Positions 1 through 9,369 of a stretch of 13,674 nucleotides of DNA are shown here, in pieces. Positions within the stretch are counted from its first letter, which is position 1. Each line of letters begins with the position of its first letter. A model generated the notes under the pieces. That model worked only from the letters and a program-made list of their open reading frames with translations, was not told where the DNA came from and made no database searches. Position numbers and translations under genes: made by a program. The stretch is from Mucidula mucida. Lineage: Eukaryota; Basidiomycota; Agaricomycetes; Agaricales; Physalacriaceae. The stretch is taken from the NCBI GenBank assembly GCA_015501055.1, contig JADNYV010000875.1, positions 1 to 13,674 on the forward strand, given 5' to 3'.

Positions 1-1717
1 AAGCTAGCAGATAAACGACCGCTCCTCCAAAGTAGTTTACCTCGGGAATGATAGGTTGGCCGTTAGCATCAAGCTTCTTGTCAATGGAGAGGGTCGCAAG
101 CGCGTTGGACACGACGAGGAAGAGCGTTGAACGGGCGAGCCTCTCACCAGGACACACACGGCGACCGAAACCAAAAACGAATTCAAGAGGGTCTGTCTGA
201 GGAGAAGGCCCTAGAAACCGTTCAGGACGGAACTGGTTGGGATCGGCGTAGATAGATGAATCGCGAGTAAATGCCCTGTAGGGAAATATCAGTGACCGCG
301 TTCGTGAGTGCATTGGGGTTTAGGCTGTGTACCAGACATTGGGTATAATGATAGTTCCTTTTGGAATGTAGTATCCATGATACTCTCCATTTTCACTGGC
401 ACTGTGTGGCATGGCCTGCGGCGCGATAGGAGCCCATCGCTGCATCTCCTTGATGAGGGCGTTCACATACGGCAACCTTAGACGGTCCTCCCACGTCGGT
501 AGAGTGTCATGTCCAATAACACTGTCGAGCTCCTGTTGTGCGCTATGCTGCGCCTCTGGGAACAAAGTCATGCAAAGGAAGAATGTACTGAGCGCAGCGA
601 CAGCGGTGTCGGCACCACCAGTGTATAGAGCTTCGACTGTCCACGCGAGAAGGTTCTCTTCGTGTTCACCACGATCGATCTCACCGCCGACAAAAGATGG
701 ACGAGCTGTTCCTTTAGTCTGTGGAAAAGCGCATAACAGTAAGAATACAAAAAGTGTCCATAACAGTAAGGGCTCTAACCAACTGTTCCCTGACCATGTT
801 CATTGGCTTTGTGAGGACTTCGTCGACACTTGCACGCATACGGTCCGCCGTGTCCATCCAACCTGTACCGGGGAACCAGCGCGGAACGTATGCCACTAGA
901 AAAAGATGACTATCATAAATCATGGAGTACAAGCTATTGAATCACTTACGTAGTGGAATGAAATCAACCAAGAAATTCCCCGGTGTAGTAGTCTACGTTC
1001 GGACTGGTTAGACTTGGAGCACGCCAACTTGCAGATATCTAAAGCTCCCCTTGTTAAGGTCGGTGTTGACGCGCTCGATGAGGTCAACGTACTCGTCTCT
1101 TCCGGGTGAGACGTCGTGACCATGAAAATCCTCAAAATGATCGTGCCTGCAAGCCTGAAGAAATAAGTCGAAGTGCCAGGACGAAGGATGAAGACATTAC
1201 ATGCGCAAATGATACTTGAAATCGTCTGGTGAATCAATGACACGGCGCAGGAAGCGGCGAGTCTCGTGCTCCTCCATGTGGATGTAAGTCTCTAATGCAG
1301 CAGGAGTGCCTACGGCGTTCAACATCATCGTTCGAGCTGGCCGGAAGTACTTGTGGCTAGCATTGTACATAATAGGGCTGTCCTTCCATCCCACAATGTT
1401 GTTCGCGAAGTGCTGGCGAGGACGATCACTGTATACCGCGCCCAAATTGTCGAGTAAGTCTTGGGCAGCTTTTAGCGAGTTAAGTATGATAATGTCGGTA
1501 CCGGCGACATTAACGTAAACGATCTCGCCGTACTGTTCACCCCATCTAGTGAAAGTAAGCCAGTTCTGGCTGCTGGCCATGAGAGAAGACTTCCGATAAA
1601 TGGGTAGCTTGGTGGGCCAGGCGGCAGCCGCTTGTCGCTTTTCAGTACATATAGCAGCGAAGTAAAGCCAACAATGGCTACGGTAACGAAAACAAGGCTG
1701 AGATCGGTTGAGAACAT
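1..1717 (-). pseudogene. Cytochrome P450 monooxygenase, 3'-truncated by window edge, probably a pseudogene
   Basis: A microsomal class II P450, a heme-thiolate oxygenase that would use a P450 reductase at the ER. Exons (minus): 1717-1201, 1154-1050, 992-950, 895-780, 718-333, 275-1; the last 20-30 residues lie outside the window. The sequence shows an N-terminal hydrophobic anchor (about residues 6-24), the proline hinge LPPGPPSYPFIG, the I-helix motif GGADT, the K-helix ExxR (EMQR), FRPERF, and the heme loop FGFGRRVCPG with its cysteine ligand. Introns are 46-61 nt. Three lesions are visible. A base is missing near 1580, between GSLLS and MASSQNW. Another is missing near 1123-1127, between TIILRI and HGHDVS. 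The intron starting at 1049 begins GG instead of GT. The conserved motifs themselves are intact, so decay is recent or part of it is sequence error. The style resembles fungal P450s often labelled O-methylsterigmatocystin oxidoreductase-like; I cannot assign a CYP family or substrate. Confidence 0.85.
719..779 (-). repeat. 12-bp direct repeat inside a P450 intron
   Basis: The 61-nt phase-0 intron between P450 exons 4 and 5 contains a perfect 12-bp direct repeat, cataacagtaag on the plus strand, at 732-743 and 759-770 (27-bp period). Together the two copies take up 24 of the intron's 61 bases. It may be a small tandem duplication; no function is implied. Confidence 0.6.
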
Positions 1718-2470
1718 CGTAGTGATGAAGTAAGTTCAAGGCGGCAAGAAGTTAACAGCGCAGAAAGACAGTCTCCACAGAGCCATATGATGTTGCCGTT
1801 GATTGGCTACCGGAGTACCTAGGTTGTAAAGAGCCAAGCACATGATGCTCTGAAGCTTTTGGAGGTTTGTCGGAGAAGGTCATAGGTGACGTCACAGTCA
1901 CGCGAACCCTTCTGACTTTAAATTCTCACGACCAGCTTAAACTGTCGGGCGAGAGCACAGCGCACATCAGATCATCTCATGCTGCTCATCAGCGATGTTT
2001 TTCGACGATCCCATGACTCTTCTCTGCTGCGACTTGGGATGCGACTCTTCTTTTGACGGCTATCCCAGTAATATGCAACTGATTGCCATTGACGCCCAAA
2101 AAGCGCGGATTGTAGTGAGGCAATTTGGCCGCCCATTTCGCATATCGGCTTCCATGCAACGCCCATTTCACTTCCCGAGACTACTCAGAGTAGCCGTGAA
2201 AGCCCTCCCGGTGATCAATCTCTAGTACGATTCACCAGCATGCCCCAAGGAGAATCATCAGGCCAAGTATGACCGGGATACTACTCGTCGAAGACTGCAT
2301 TCTTTCTATCTCATTGGGTCAGTACAGAGTAACGGCTTCATCATAATGATCAACCCCGCGCTTGATCATCTCAAGAAGTCACTCTACGCGCTTATAACAA
2401 TACGGCGTTCTTGTCTCCACGAAAATGAGTGTTTCTCTCTCCTCTTCAATGACTTCCAGTATGCGATGGC
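1718..2470. other. Divergent intergenic region, P450 / DUF6593-like gene
   Basis: This 753-bp stretch separates the P450 start (1717, minus) from the proposed DUF6593-like start (2471, plus). I see no coding sequence with family resemblance: the open frames here are short, overlap in several frames and have no recognisable motif. It holds a perfect TGACGTCA palindrome (1887-1894) and an AT-rich tttaaatt stretch near 1918-1925. A 5' exon of the plus-strand gene could be hidden here. Confidence 0.5.
1887..1894. promoter_or_regulatory. CRE/ATF-type palindrome TGACGTCA
   Basis: A perfect 8-bp palindrome lies 170 bp upstream of the P450 start codon and 577 bp upstream of the DUF6593-like start. 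TGACGTCA is the consensus site for ATF/CREB-family bZIP factors, which in fungi often control stress responses. One such 8-mer could occur by chance in a window of this size, so a regulatory role is only inferred from its promoter position. Confidence 0.35.
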
Positions 2471-3633
2471 ATGCGACTCGCTGTGGGCCGTAAGTTCTTT
2501 CTCAGGTTTTCGCGCAATGGAGAACTCACCGTTTCACAAAGGCGGACATGCGACGAAACTGAGATTCCAACCCTCCTGTTTGACAGCCCGAGAGTGAACC
2601 CTCTAGACGTCTACTTCAATAATCCTGGCTCTGACGACAGTCCACCTTCGTGCGTTCTTCCCCCCTGTTTTGTTCGTCGCCACAATTCGATGCCCTAGGT
2701 ATGAACATGCTACTGGACGCACTTCGACTCGTGTGACCCCACAGTCCATTACGTACACGTTCAAAACGTCTTGTTCAATGCGGCGGAACGTTGTTAGTGT
2801 CGTGCCCGGGACTAACTCAACGCAAGCAATGCCATACCGGCTTCATATCACCAAGAATGCTGCAACATATACCACAAGTATTTGTGAGTTTATTCCGTGC
2901 CGCTCCTTCCTTATTGAATGTCATCTGACGCGTCTCCGCTAGCTATTCAGCGACACGATGGAGGGATGATCGGCGACTTTGAGTGTGTATCGCGTTCTTT
3001 ACCGCGTCCCGTCTAATGAGTGCGATCGCAGGACTGGATATACACAGAAGAGTGGCTCTGTGACCATGCGAGGGCAGGGCTTCATCATAACCGAGGTTCT
3101 GACCCGTTCGAATATGTGTGTGGGGCGGGGCGTTCCGTGGAAGGAGCGTCAGAGGCAAGTGCGTACGATTCTCTTCCCGGGTGTTTGCCTGCCTTTTTGC
3201 TTCGCCAATCCATGTCCGCATCTTGATCACGATGCTGATCATCATTTTGTCCAGGCGTCGAAGAACGTTTGGCAGTGGAAGCTAGGGCACTATACAAAGC
3301 GCATATTCTGGGATGTCACGAACCCGGGGTGATGACGGTGAGTTGTTGATCTTGGCCTTGATTGAGAATAGTGGGCACCTCCTTTCTATATCAAAACAAG
3401 CGGTGCACATTGATTCTTCCGGCGCCTGTGTTCATCATTGCTCTTGCTAATATTCTATGCAGTGTTATTCGTCCAACACTTGGGATCGTGCTGTGTGTCT
3501 CGCGGTCTTCACATACGCTTCCTCCGATACTTCAAAGACGCTCGAGATATACCCAGAGGGCCACGAGGTCATCGAGGACATTCTAATCTCCGCGCTGATT
3601 TTGGAGAGATGGAAATTGGAGATGGTGATTTGA
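2471..3633 (+). CDS. DUF6593-like protein of unknown function, seven exons
   Basis: The proposed exons are 2471-2649, 2699-2883, 2943-2986, 3048-3158, 3255-3328, 3372-3402 and 3463-3633. They join into 795 nt (264 residues) with no stop, using GT-AG introns of 43-96 nt. The identification rests on the order of motifs seen in DUF6593 proteins, which are abundant in Agaricomycetes: NPLDVYFNNPGSDDS near the start, a DGGMIGDFE segment, VTMRGQ, WQWKLG, and the C-terminal LEIYPEGHEVIEDILISALI helix. No signal peptide or membrane segment is evident. No catalytic residues are known to me for this family, which is small, mostly beta-rich and of unknown function. The 3' half (from 2943) is well supported because every splice keeps the motif frame. 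The first two exons and the start are less certain; other 5' splice choices exist around 2640-2745. The gene is convergent with the S28 peptidase, with stop codons 155 bp apart. Confidence 0.6.
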
Positions 3634-3788
3634 TTACCGGGATCGCGGCCTATAGCTTACCTTGATGGCCACGAATATTCAAGTCTTCGCCATGACTGAT
3701 GTAGATGCTCAAGTCCGACGTTTGATATTGAGGTAGATCAAATTTTCATCAAGAGAACAAACAGTTGTTGGTATCACTCCATGCTTGT

Positions 3789-6004
3789 CTAGGCTGTCCA
3801 TTCCTGCAACCAGGTGTGCATGGAAGCCAAAGCCTGCTTGTGGAGAGCACCGATAGTCGGATCGGAGGCTCCTCGGGCAGCAGAAAGATCGGAACAGTGG
3901 AACCCATCGGACTCCACGATAGGCTGCCTATCAGTGCTCGCGACGTTGACGCCCTCGGCCGACATTGTCGCCTCTCGCCACGGGTCTCCTACAACAAAAA
4001 TCAGTAAACACGGAAACCATTAAACAGGGAGACGCGTACTTAAACCAGTTGCGAAGAAAAGTCTGTCGACATTTACCGAAAAACCGGCATAATCCGTGTT
4101 TACATGTTCAACGTTGGGCAATGGTAGACTCGGGAAGGCATCCTTGAACATCAGCTGGCATTGGCGCTACTCCGGGCGTTAGCCAGTCATTAAACCACGA
4201 ACATCTGTTGAAACTTACCGGATCGTACCCGGTGTCAACGTTGACTAGTCGCGACACTAGTGGGTTGATATCGACGACATCTTTGGGAGGTCCATCCTTC
4301 GTGAATTGTTGAGTTGCTGCTAGCACGTCTTTTACTGCCTGGGATCCGTACCTGATAATAGCCCACTTCGTTACAGCTAAGATGATGCATGTCAGACCTC
4401 GGTTTTCCAAGGATGGAGAGAGAACTCTTACACAATCCAGAACCACGAACGAGAGGCATTATCTACATCCGTGTTGGTATAAAACTCGCTATCCGGGTCA
4501 TATGTGCCTAGACAGTCACTTCAAAGGATTAGGATCGTAGAAGAATATCGCAAGTGAGTACGCGTACACCGCGTTGTTGTCGCCGCAGACTGTAAGAAGC
4601 ATAAGCACCTTTAAAAACGATTGATAGGAAACGACACACGATCTGCATAGTAACCTTCCTTCCAAAACGCGCCCCACGCAGTAAGCGCATTGTCCAGACC
4701 CCATCCTTCGGCGGGGGCCACTTCGCCATCTTTGACTTCCAGCGCGTCGCAGAAGTCGTAGAACTGTGTCCCAGGACCAGAATTAGTCTGCAGAGATTGC
4801 CAGTCCCAGAGGTTATTCCTCACTGGTGTAAAGATTCATCGATGTAAGAAGAAAATGATTGTTGTACACTTACGAGCCCCCGCGACATCGTCCAGATGAG
4901 TCATTTCCCCAAGACCAAAGACATCTTTGAGCTCATTGATTGCGGTCTCGTTGCTACCGGAAAACGTTTCGTCGACATGCGCAATCACCGCGGCGACGTC
5001 GGCAGAGCAGTTGACGGGCATATTCTGCCTGATCGGCTCGAAGTATTTCCAGAAGTCTCTGCAAAGCGCATGTCAACGCAATGCAGGCCGAAGATCACGC
5101 AAGAGCAACATACGTGATAGCTTCCACTACAGCAGAAGAAGCATAACCCGCCCAGAATAAACCAGGCTTACTATAGAACCGATGTGAACAACTGTAGCCT
5201 TTAGGAAAGTCGTGTTACTCACTTGACCATGGTCCAACTCGTCAGAGCACCTGTTGCGCGTTAAGGAGCAGGTACGAATTCCAACTTCTACTCGCACCTG
5301 AGTAGCTCCCCCCGATGAGAATCCACGGCGCTTTGTCGGGACCAACTTCGGTTCCATTGGGCATGGCAAGAGCAACGTTGTTCGCGAAATAATCCAAGTC
5401 ATCGATGGCCTGCTGGATGGTGTGATACTTGAGGCTCGCCGGTGTGAGGTCAGGGTACGGGTTGCTTAATCCATAGAAACGATGCTCCAGCACAATGGTC
5501 GCGCCACCCTCTTGTTGGGCGATAAGGCCGTTGATGGTCGCGTTAGTCAGGTAGGCGGTATACGCTATGAATATCCATGAGATACGAGAATTTGACGCGT
5601 TTGATAGTTACGAACGGGCCGCGTTAGCCTCGCCGGGTGTCATGAGGATAATAGGACCACCTTCGGATAAGCAGATCAGCACAAGTAACAAGAAAAGAAG
5701 AAACGCCATGCTAACCTGGCTCATAGAACTCCCATGTGTGCCAAAATCGTTGCTGGAAAGTGCCCTTGGAGGGGTCGGTGTGGTCGATGAGCTGATCGAA
5801 GTAATAGGTCGTGTTCAGAGGTGGCAAAGCGTCTGCAGCTTTGGAGCGGAACGCTTCAACGCGTCTGTCGGGTATTTCGATGACAGGCGCGAGCGGAATA
5901 GCTGGCGCCTTACCGTGGGCGCGACCATTCGGGAGGGCAGCTTGGACGGCGGAGAAACAAGAGGTCAAAAGAGCGGACGTCAATAGCACGTGTAGTGGGG
6001 CCAT
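3789..6004 (-). CDS. Secreted serine peptidase, family S28 (prolyl carboxypeptidase-like)
   Basis: An intact 530-residue protein in 13 exons (minus): 6004-5716, 5660-5616, 5564-5298, 5250-5223, 5170-5114, 5058-4874, 4822-4640, 4589-4568, 4518-4432, 4376-4352, 4296-4219, 4166-4040, 3988-3789. The joined length is 1593 nt, with no stop or frameshift. It starts with a classic signal peptide (about residues 1-22, cleavage after AVQA), so it is secreted or vacuolar. Family S28 cleaves after proline (lysosomal Pro-X carboxypeptidase, DPP7, thymus-specific protease). The triad is visible: Ser198 in GGSYSG, Asp466 in GLRDPW, His495 in DGFHCSD. Other family landmarks are TPGEANA, LEHRFYG, GYASSAVVEAIT, CGDNNA, CNEVGYYQ and RQCQLMF. 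Several NxS/T glycosylation sites are present. All twelve introns are 47-55 nt, and three exons are under 30 nt. A TATA-like box lies 53 bp upstream. A likely role is extracellular peptide scavenging; the exact specificity is inferred. Confidence 0.93.
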
Positions 6005-6670
6005 CCTGGGGGGAAGGAATGGTACACTTGGAATGGTGCCTCTGCACCTGTCCTAGTTAAATAGCCTAGCCTTACGTTTTTGATGCAAGAATGAGAAGCA
6101 TATGGTTCCGCCTATGCCCGCGAGGTGAAGTGCGTGATTGGAGAAGAGAAGCTCTATAACAACCATCTGACGAAAGCTAGAACAATCGTCGGGAGCACCC
6201 TGAAGGGGCCTTGAGCGTTTGCTTTCCTAGCGGTCCCACGCGGTAAGAAAGATAGCGTGATCTCTACTCTAGAGCGGAGCGCACCATCTTCGTATTTACC
6301 CGTATGTAAATCAAGTTTCAGAGTATTCGGGATGGCGCATCCCTGCCCTAAGAGAATGTTGCGAAAACTTCTGCGCGTTTGAGACCTCGGAGTTGTCAAT
6401 GGGCGGTCATCGTGTCGCGCTGAGCTGAGGAGAACATCAGTCACGGAGGCCGAGAGGCAAAGAGAGGCGCGTCGGGGGCACATACAGGAAGAATTAATCA
6501 TATACACTGCATGCTACATTCGGCTATTATGGGAAAGTCACGATCATGACGGTGAGGGTCAGAATCAAAAGCGCCAAATTAGGCCAATCTAAAAGACCAC
6601 AACAATCAAACAACAATCATCACACTTCATGTTCTCTCATATCATCTCACTACTACTGTATTGGTAAGTA
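6005..6670. other. Intergenic region, S28 promoter side
   Basis: This 666-bp region lies between the S28 start (6004) and the 3' end of the decayed paralogue (6671). It should contain the S28 promoter near its left end. Close to the gene, an 8-bp direct repeat (ggaatggt at 6016-6023 and 6030-6037) sits in the presumed leader. The remaining open frames are short, lack motifs and look random. Confidence 0.5.
6057..6063 (-). promoter_or_regulatory. TATA-like box of the S28 peptidase gene
   Basis: On the minus strand this reads TATTTAA, about 53 bp upstream of the S28 start codon, a reasonable place for a core promoter element if the 5' leader is short. It is supported by position and sequence only. 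Confidence 0.35.
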
Positions 6671-7600
6671 TCAGGAGTACCTATCACATTGGGATATGGA
6701 AAATCGACGTTTGCCATCAAAGGCAAAATCAGAGGAGGTGTAGGTAACATCCAGTCTCCAATGTGTTGGCCGTCGAACAAATAAGAAAACAGACATCACA
6801 GCAATAACATCAGCAAGCGGATGTTGCCCCTCCTTGATGTCAATGCCACTGCCAATGGTGTCCGCTACCGCCACGTTCAGGTGTTTGCTGAATTCGTGGT
6901 ACATGACACTCTGAGCCGTGTCGATTAATGATGGCAGGAACTGGGGCGTCGGGCTTAGGCAAGTTGATACCTCCTGGCGAGCAACTGCCTAGTGTACTCC
7001 AAATTGGCCACCATTGGTCATGTTTGGCTCGTCGAGATGTCCAGCAAAATGACGTCGATGGCACCTTGCACGCCAGGGCCTATCTTGACGCTGTCTCTAG
7101 ATCCGACTCTGACTCTGATGGCATACCGATCTCTGGCGTGGAATGAGCCGCCACGACTATGTTTGTGACCAAGCATACCGAGTGCAGACCTGAGATGTAA
7201 GACCCCCTACATTTTTTTCAGAGTTGTCTTCAATTTCAAAACATCATGCTGCAAAGAATCAGTGGAACACTGGAAACTCATGCGACACCTACAAACCTCA
7301 TATTCTGCCGCGCGCACTAGATATTCCGTTATCCTTGCCAGCAGTTGTTTTCTTTCGGCCCACCACATGTCGCTTTCTTGAGTGTGACTTTGCATTATAA
7401 TGTCGATAATGCCTTCTATCGACGAGCGTGGTTCTTTGGGCGGTTCTTCCGGTTCCAAATATTCGCAAGGGGAAAATTTGTCCGACCGCGCTCGTCTTAA
7501 TCGTCCTATGCAGGTTACCTGCAAGGGTAACCACGGGCACCGGTAGACGAGGCAGACGACGACGCGCGAGAATTAGACGAGACAGCCTGAGACGGTGCAT
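6671..7600 (-). pseudogene. Decayed copy of the 9370-10291 gene (unknown function, mitochondrial-type N-terminus)
   Basis: This minus-strand relic is a paralogue of the intact plus-strand gene at 9370. The shared C-terminal block is clear: YHEFSKH versus YHEVSKH, then IKEGQHPLADVIAVMSV versus IKEGDHSAAEVVAVLSI, then DVTYTSSD versus DVRYTSTD. The start at 7600 opens a very basic, Arg/Leu-rich stretch with no acidic residues, like a mitochondrial presequence. The middle keeps the coiled-coil-like segment ending AAEYE, followed by a 48-nt intron (7283-7236) at the same place as in the intact copy. Damage includes an in-frame TAG at 7209-7207 (after LKKM), a second TAG at 6991-6989 in the conserved frame, and a frameshift around 7045-7052 between GVQGAID and FAGHLDE. 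A 73-nt intron near 7524-7452 is frame-compatible; otherwise a further frameshift is needed there. It is read as a pseudogene, unless several cryptic introns rescue it. Confidence 0.72.
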
Positions 7601-7754
7601 AGAGGTCAGGGGAAAGGTTGAAAGAGGTGATTCAGATCGGATGATGATCGCTCAAGAACTTACCGGAATTCAGTTGCCGGCGGCTATACACATTCCCAAA
7701 TGGGATCACAACATCCAGACGCCCTTTCCTCCATCCACCGAAAGCGCGCCCCAT
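7601..7754. promoter_or_regulatory. Short divergent promoter, paralogue relic / RNF220-like gene
   Basis: The relic (start 7600, minus) and the RNF220-like gene (start 7755, plus) are head to head with 154 bp between start codons, so any promoters must share or overlap this space. I see no clear TATA box. The true start of the RNF220-like gene could lie inside this stretch. Confidence 0.4.
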
Positions 7755-9108
7755 ATGAGCCTACAAAAGCGCGCAAGGTCCTCCTCGTTGTCGTCACTAT
7801 CGTCTGCGTCACCCCCACCGACGTCCACTAGAAAGCGAGGTCCTCATTTAGCACTACCTCCCTCCAATGGCAGCTAATCCGAGCCCCGCAGCCAAACTAG
7901 AGACGAAAGAATGTCCTATATGCTCCGAGCACATCCCTGTCCGGTTATTGCAGAAACACACACTCCTCGAATCGCAGCGCGTCGACCGGATAATGGATAG
8001 CATTGGATCGACAGAGGTCCTCTACGATGATCTGGAGGAGGGGTACGTTCTCGTTATTACGCCGACTTGATAGAATGAAAGGACAATTCATTAGGTCTAG
8101 TACGCAACGACGACGCTCTGCTATACGCGCCCAGAAATCCATCTCATCCACGCGCGACCGCACGGAAATTCAGACGACGAAGACCCTCCAGTCCATCAAG
8201 AAAAACCGCAAAAAACGCTATGCGGGTCTGCGTGAGATGACCAAGGAGATCGAAGAGGGCTATGTCCCTCGCGCAGGACCCAGCCGGCATAACATTGTAT
8301 GTCCTGTTTGCCTTGGGACGGTGTCAGGAGACCAGGACGTGCTCGATGCGCATGTGGACGCCTGTCTCGCCGACGCGTCACGCAAGATGGAAGAGGAGCG
8401 ACAGAGACGCGAGATGGAGGCGGAAGAGGAAGAGTGGGAAGAGGTAGATGAAACTATCATTGGGAATGTTCGAGGTTCGTGGCGTTACCTTTTTTTGTTT
8501 TCTCTGTCTAACGTCAAGTTCTAGGATCAGGTTTTCACACACGAGACCACAACGAGCAGGACGTCGAGGAGGCAATCGACGTTGACGGCGACGATGACGC
8601 TTTTGGATGTGCGCAGTTTACAGAGGGCGATATTCTACCATTGGCACTTCCGGGTCCGCCGCCTCAGGACGTTCCAGTCGACATCGAAAACGACGACGAC
8701 GAAACGCTTCGCGAGTTGGTCGCCGCCGGAAAGACGAAGAAAGGGAAAACGCGGACCCAAATTGACGGTCTTGACGCCGTAAAGGCCAAGATGGACGAGG
8801 TGATGGGTGTCGGGGACACGGATCGGATGGATCTCGCCATATTAACAGCGAAACAGTCTGGCAGCAAACGCGCATTAGTGTCGGCTCTCGAGGAGAAGGT
8901 GAAGCATCTGGAGGCGTCCAGAGTTTCAGCAACAACATCTCTATTGTGTCGCATCTGCTTGGATCCCTATAACGAGCCTACTGTATCGACGGGCTGCTGG
9001 CATACGTGTTGTCGGGAGTGCTGGCTTCGATGCTTGGGATCCACGAAGCTCTGCCCCATATGTAAACGTATCACTGGAGCAACAGATTTACGACGCGTGT
9101 ACCTCTGA
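7755..9108 (+). CDS. RNF220-like RING-type E3 ubiquitin ligase
   Basis: Exons 7755-7839, 7892-8042, 8095-8474 and 8525-9108 join into exactly 1200 nt (399 residues); introns are 50-52 nt. The C-terminal RING (residues about 347-386) has CRIC, then CWH, CC, REC and CPIC, and the protein ends DLRRVYL. Animal RNF220 ends almost the same way and has the same CWHxxC...ECWLR..G..KLCP.C spacing, which makes this the best match. Upstream are a zinc-finger-like CPIC...H (about 36-51), a proper C2HC finger (Cys148-Cys151-His-Cys169, CPVC...HVDAC), a charged Glu-rich helix, and an acidic Asp-rich linker. The first 28 residues are Ser-rich with basic ends (KRAR, RKR), possibly a nuclear signal. RNF220 family ligases ubiquitinate nuclear targets; substrates here are unknown. 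Start choice: ATG 7755 splices in phase to exon 2. ATG 7867, inside intron 1, is an alternative start in the same frame if that intron is retained. Confidence 0.87.
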
Positions 9109-9193
9109 GATCGCTTGGTTTAGTGTTGGGGCTTGCCTTTTTGTTGTAGATCATGCTTTAATTATCGTTACAAATGTCAGCAATAACATGTAG

Positions 9194-9199
9194 AATAAA
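9194..9199 (+). terminator. AATAAA polyadenylation signal candidate
   Basis: A perfect AATAAA lies 86 bp past the stop codon of the RNF220-like gene, in an AT-rich tract, a plausible 3'-end signal for that transcript. Fungal signals are loose, so this is tentative. Confidence 0.35.
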
Positions 9200-9369
9200 T
9201 GCTTGCTTTCTCGTGGGCACTGGTGGCGAAGCGCAGACGATAATGATGGCAGCCGCGATTAGAACATTGCGGCTTTGTAGGCTCATATGGGAGGATGTTG
9301 TAATGTATGTACTGCCGCCGGCAACTCTAAAAATTGGGGTCTGGGGAACAACCTTGAACGTTGACCACC

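Noticed and set aside
3765..4023. Plus-strand open frames of 70-80 codons
   Set aside because: They are shadows of the last S28 exon, which contains the conserved Asp and His region on the minus strand.
6154..6507. Minus-strand 117-codon open frame
   Set aside because: No motif, no supported introns, low-complexity Arg/Ser content, and no homologous look; treated as intergenic.
7120..7190. LGHK shared by the relic and the intact gene as coding homology
   Set aside because: In the relic this sits just after the equivalent gtatg splice donor, so it is probably intronic and the match a coincidence.
7428..7877. Plus-strand 149-codon open frame as its own gene
   Set aside because: Its left two thirds are antisense to the paralogue relic and very Arg-rich; only the end from 7755 is used, as exon 1 of the RNF220-like gene.
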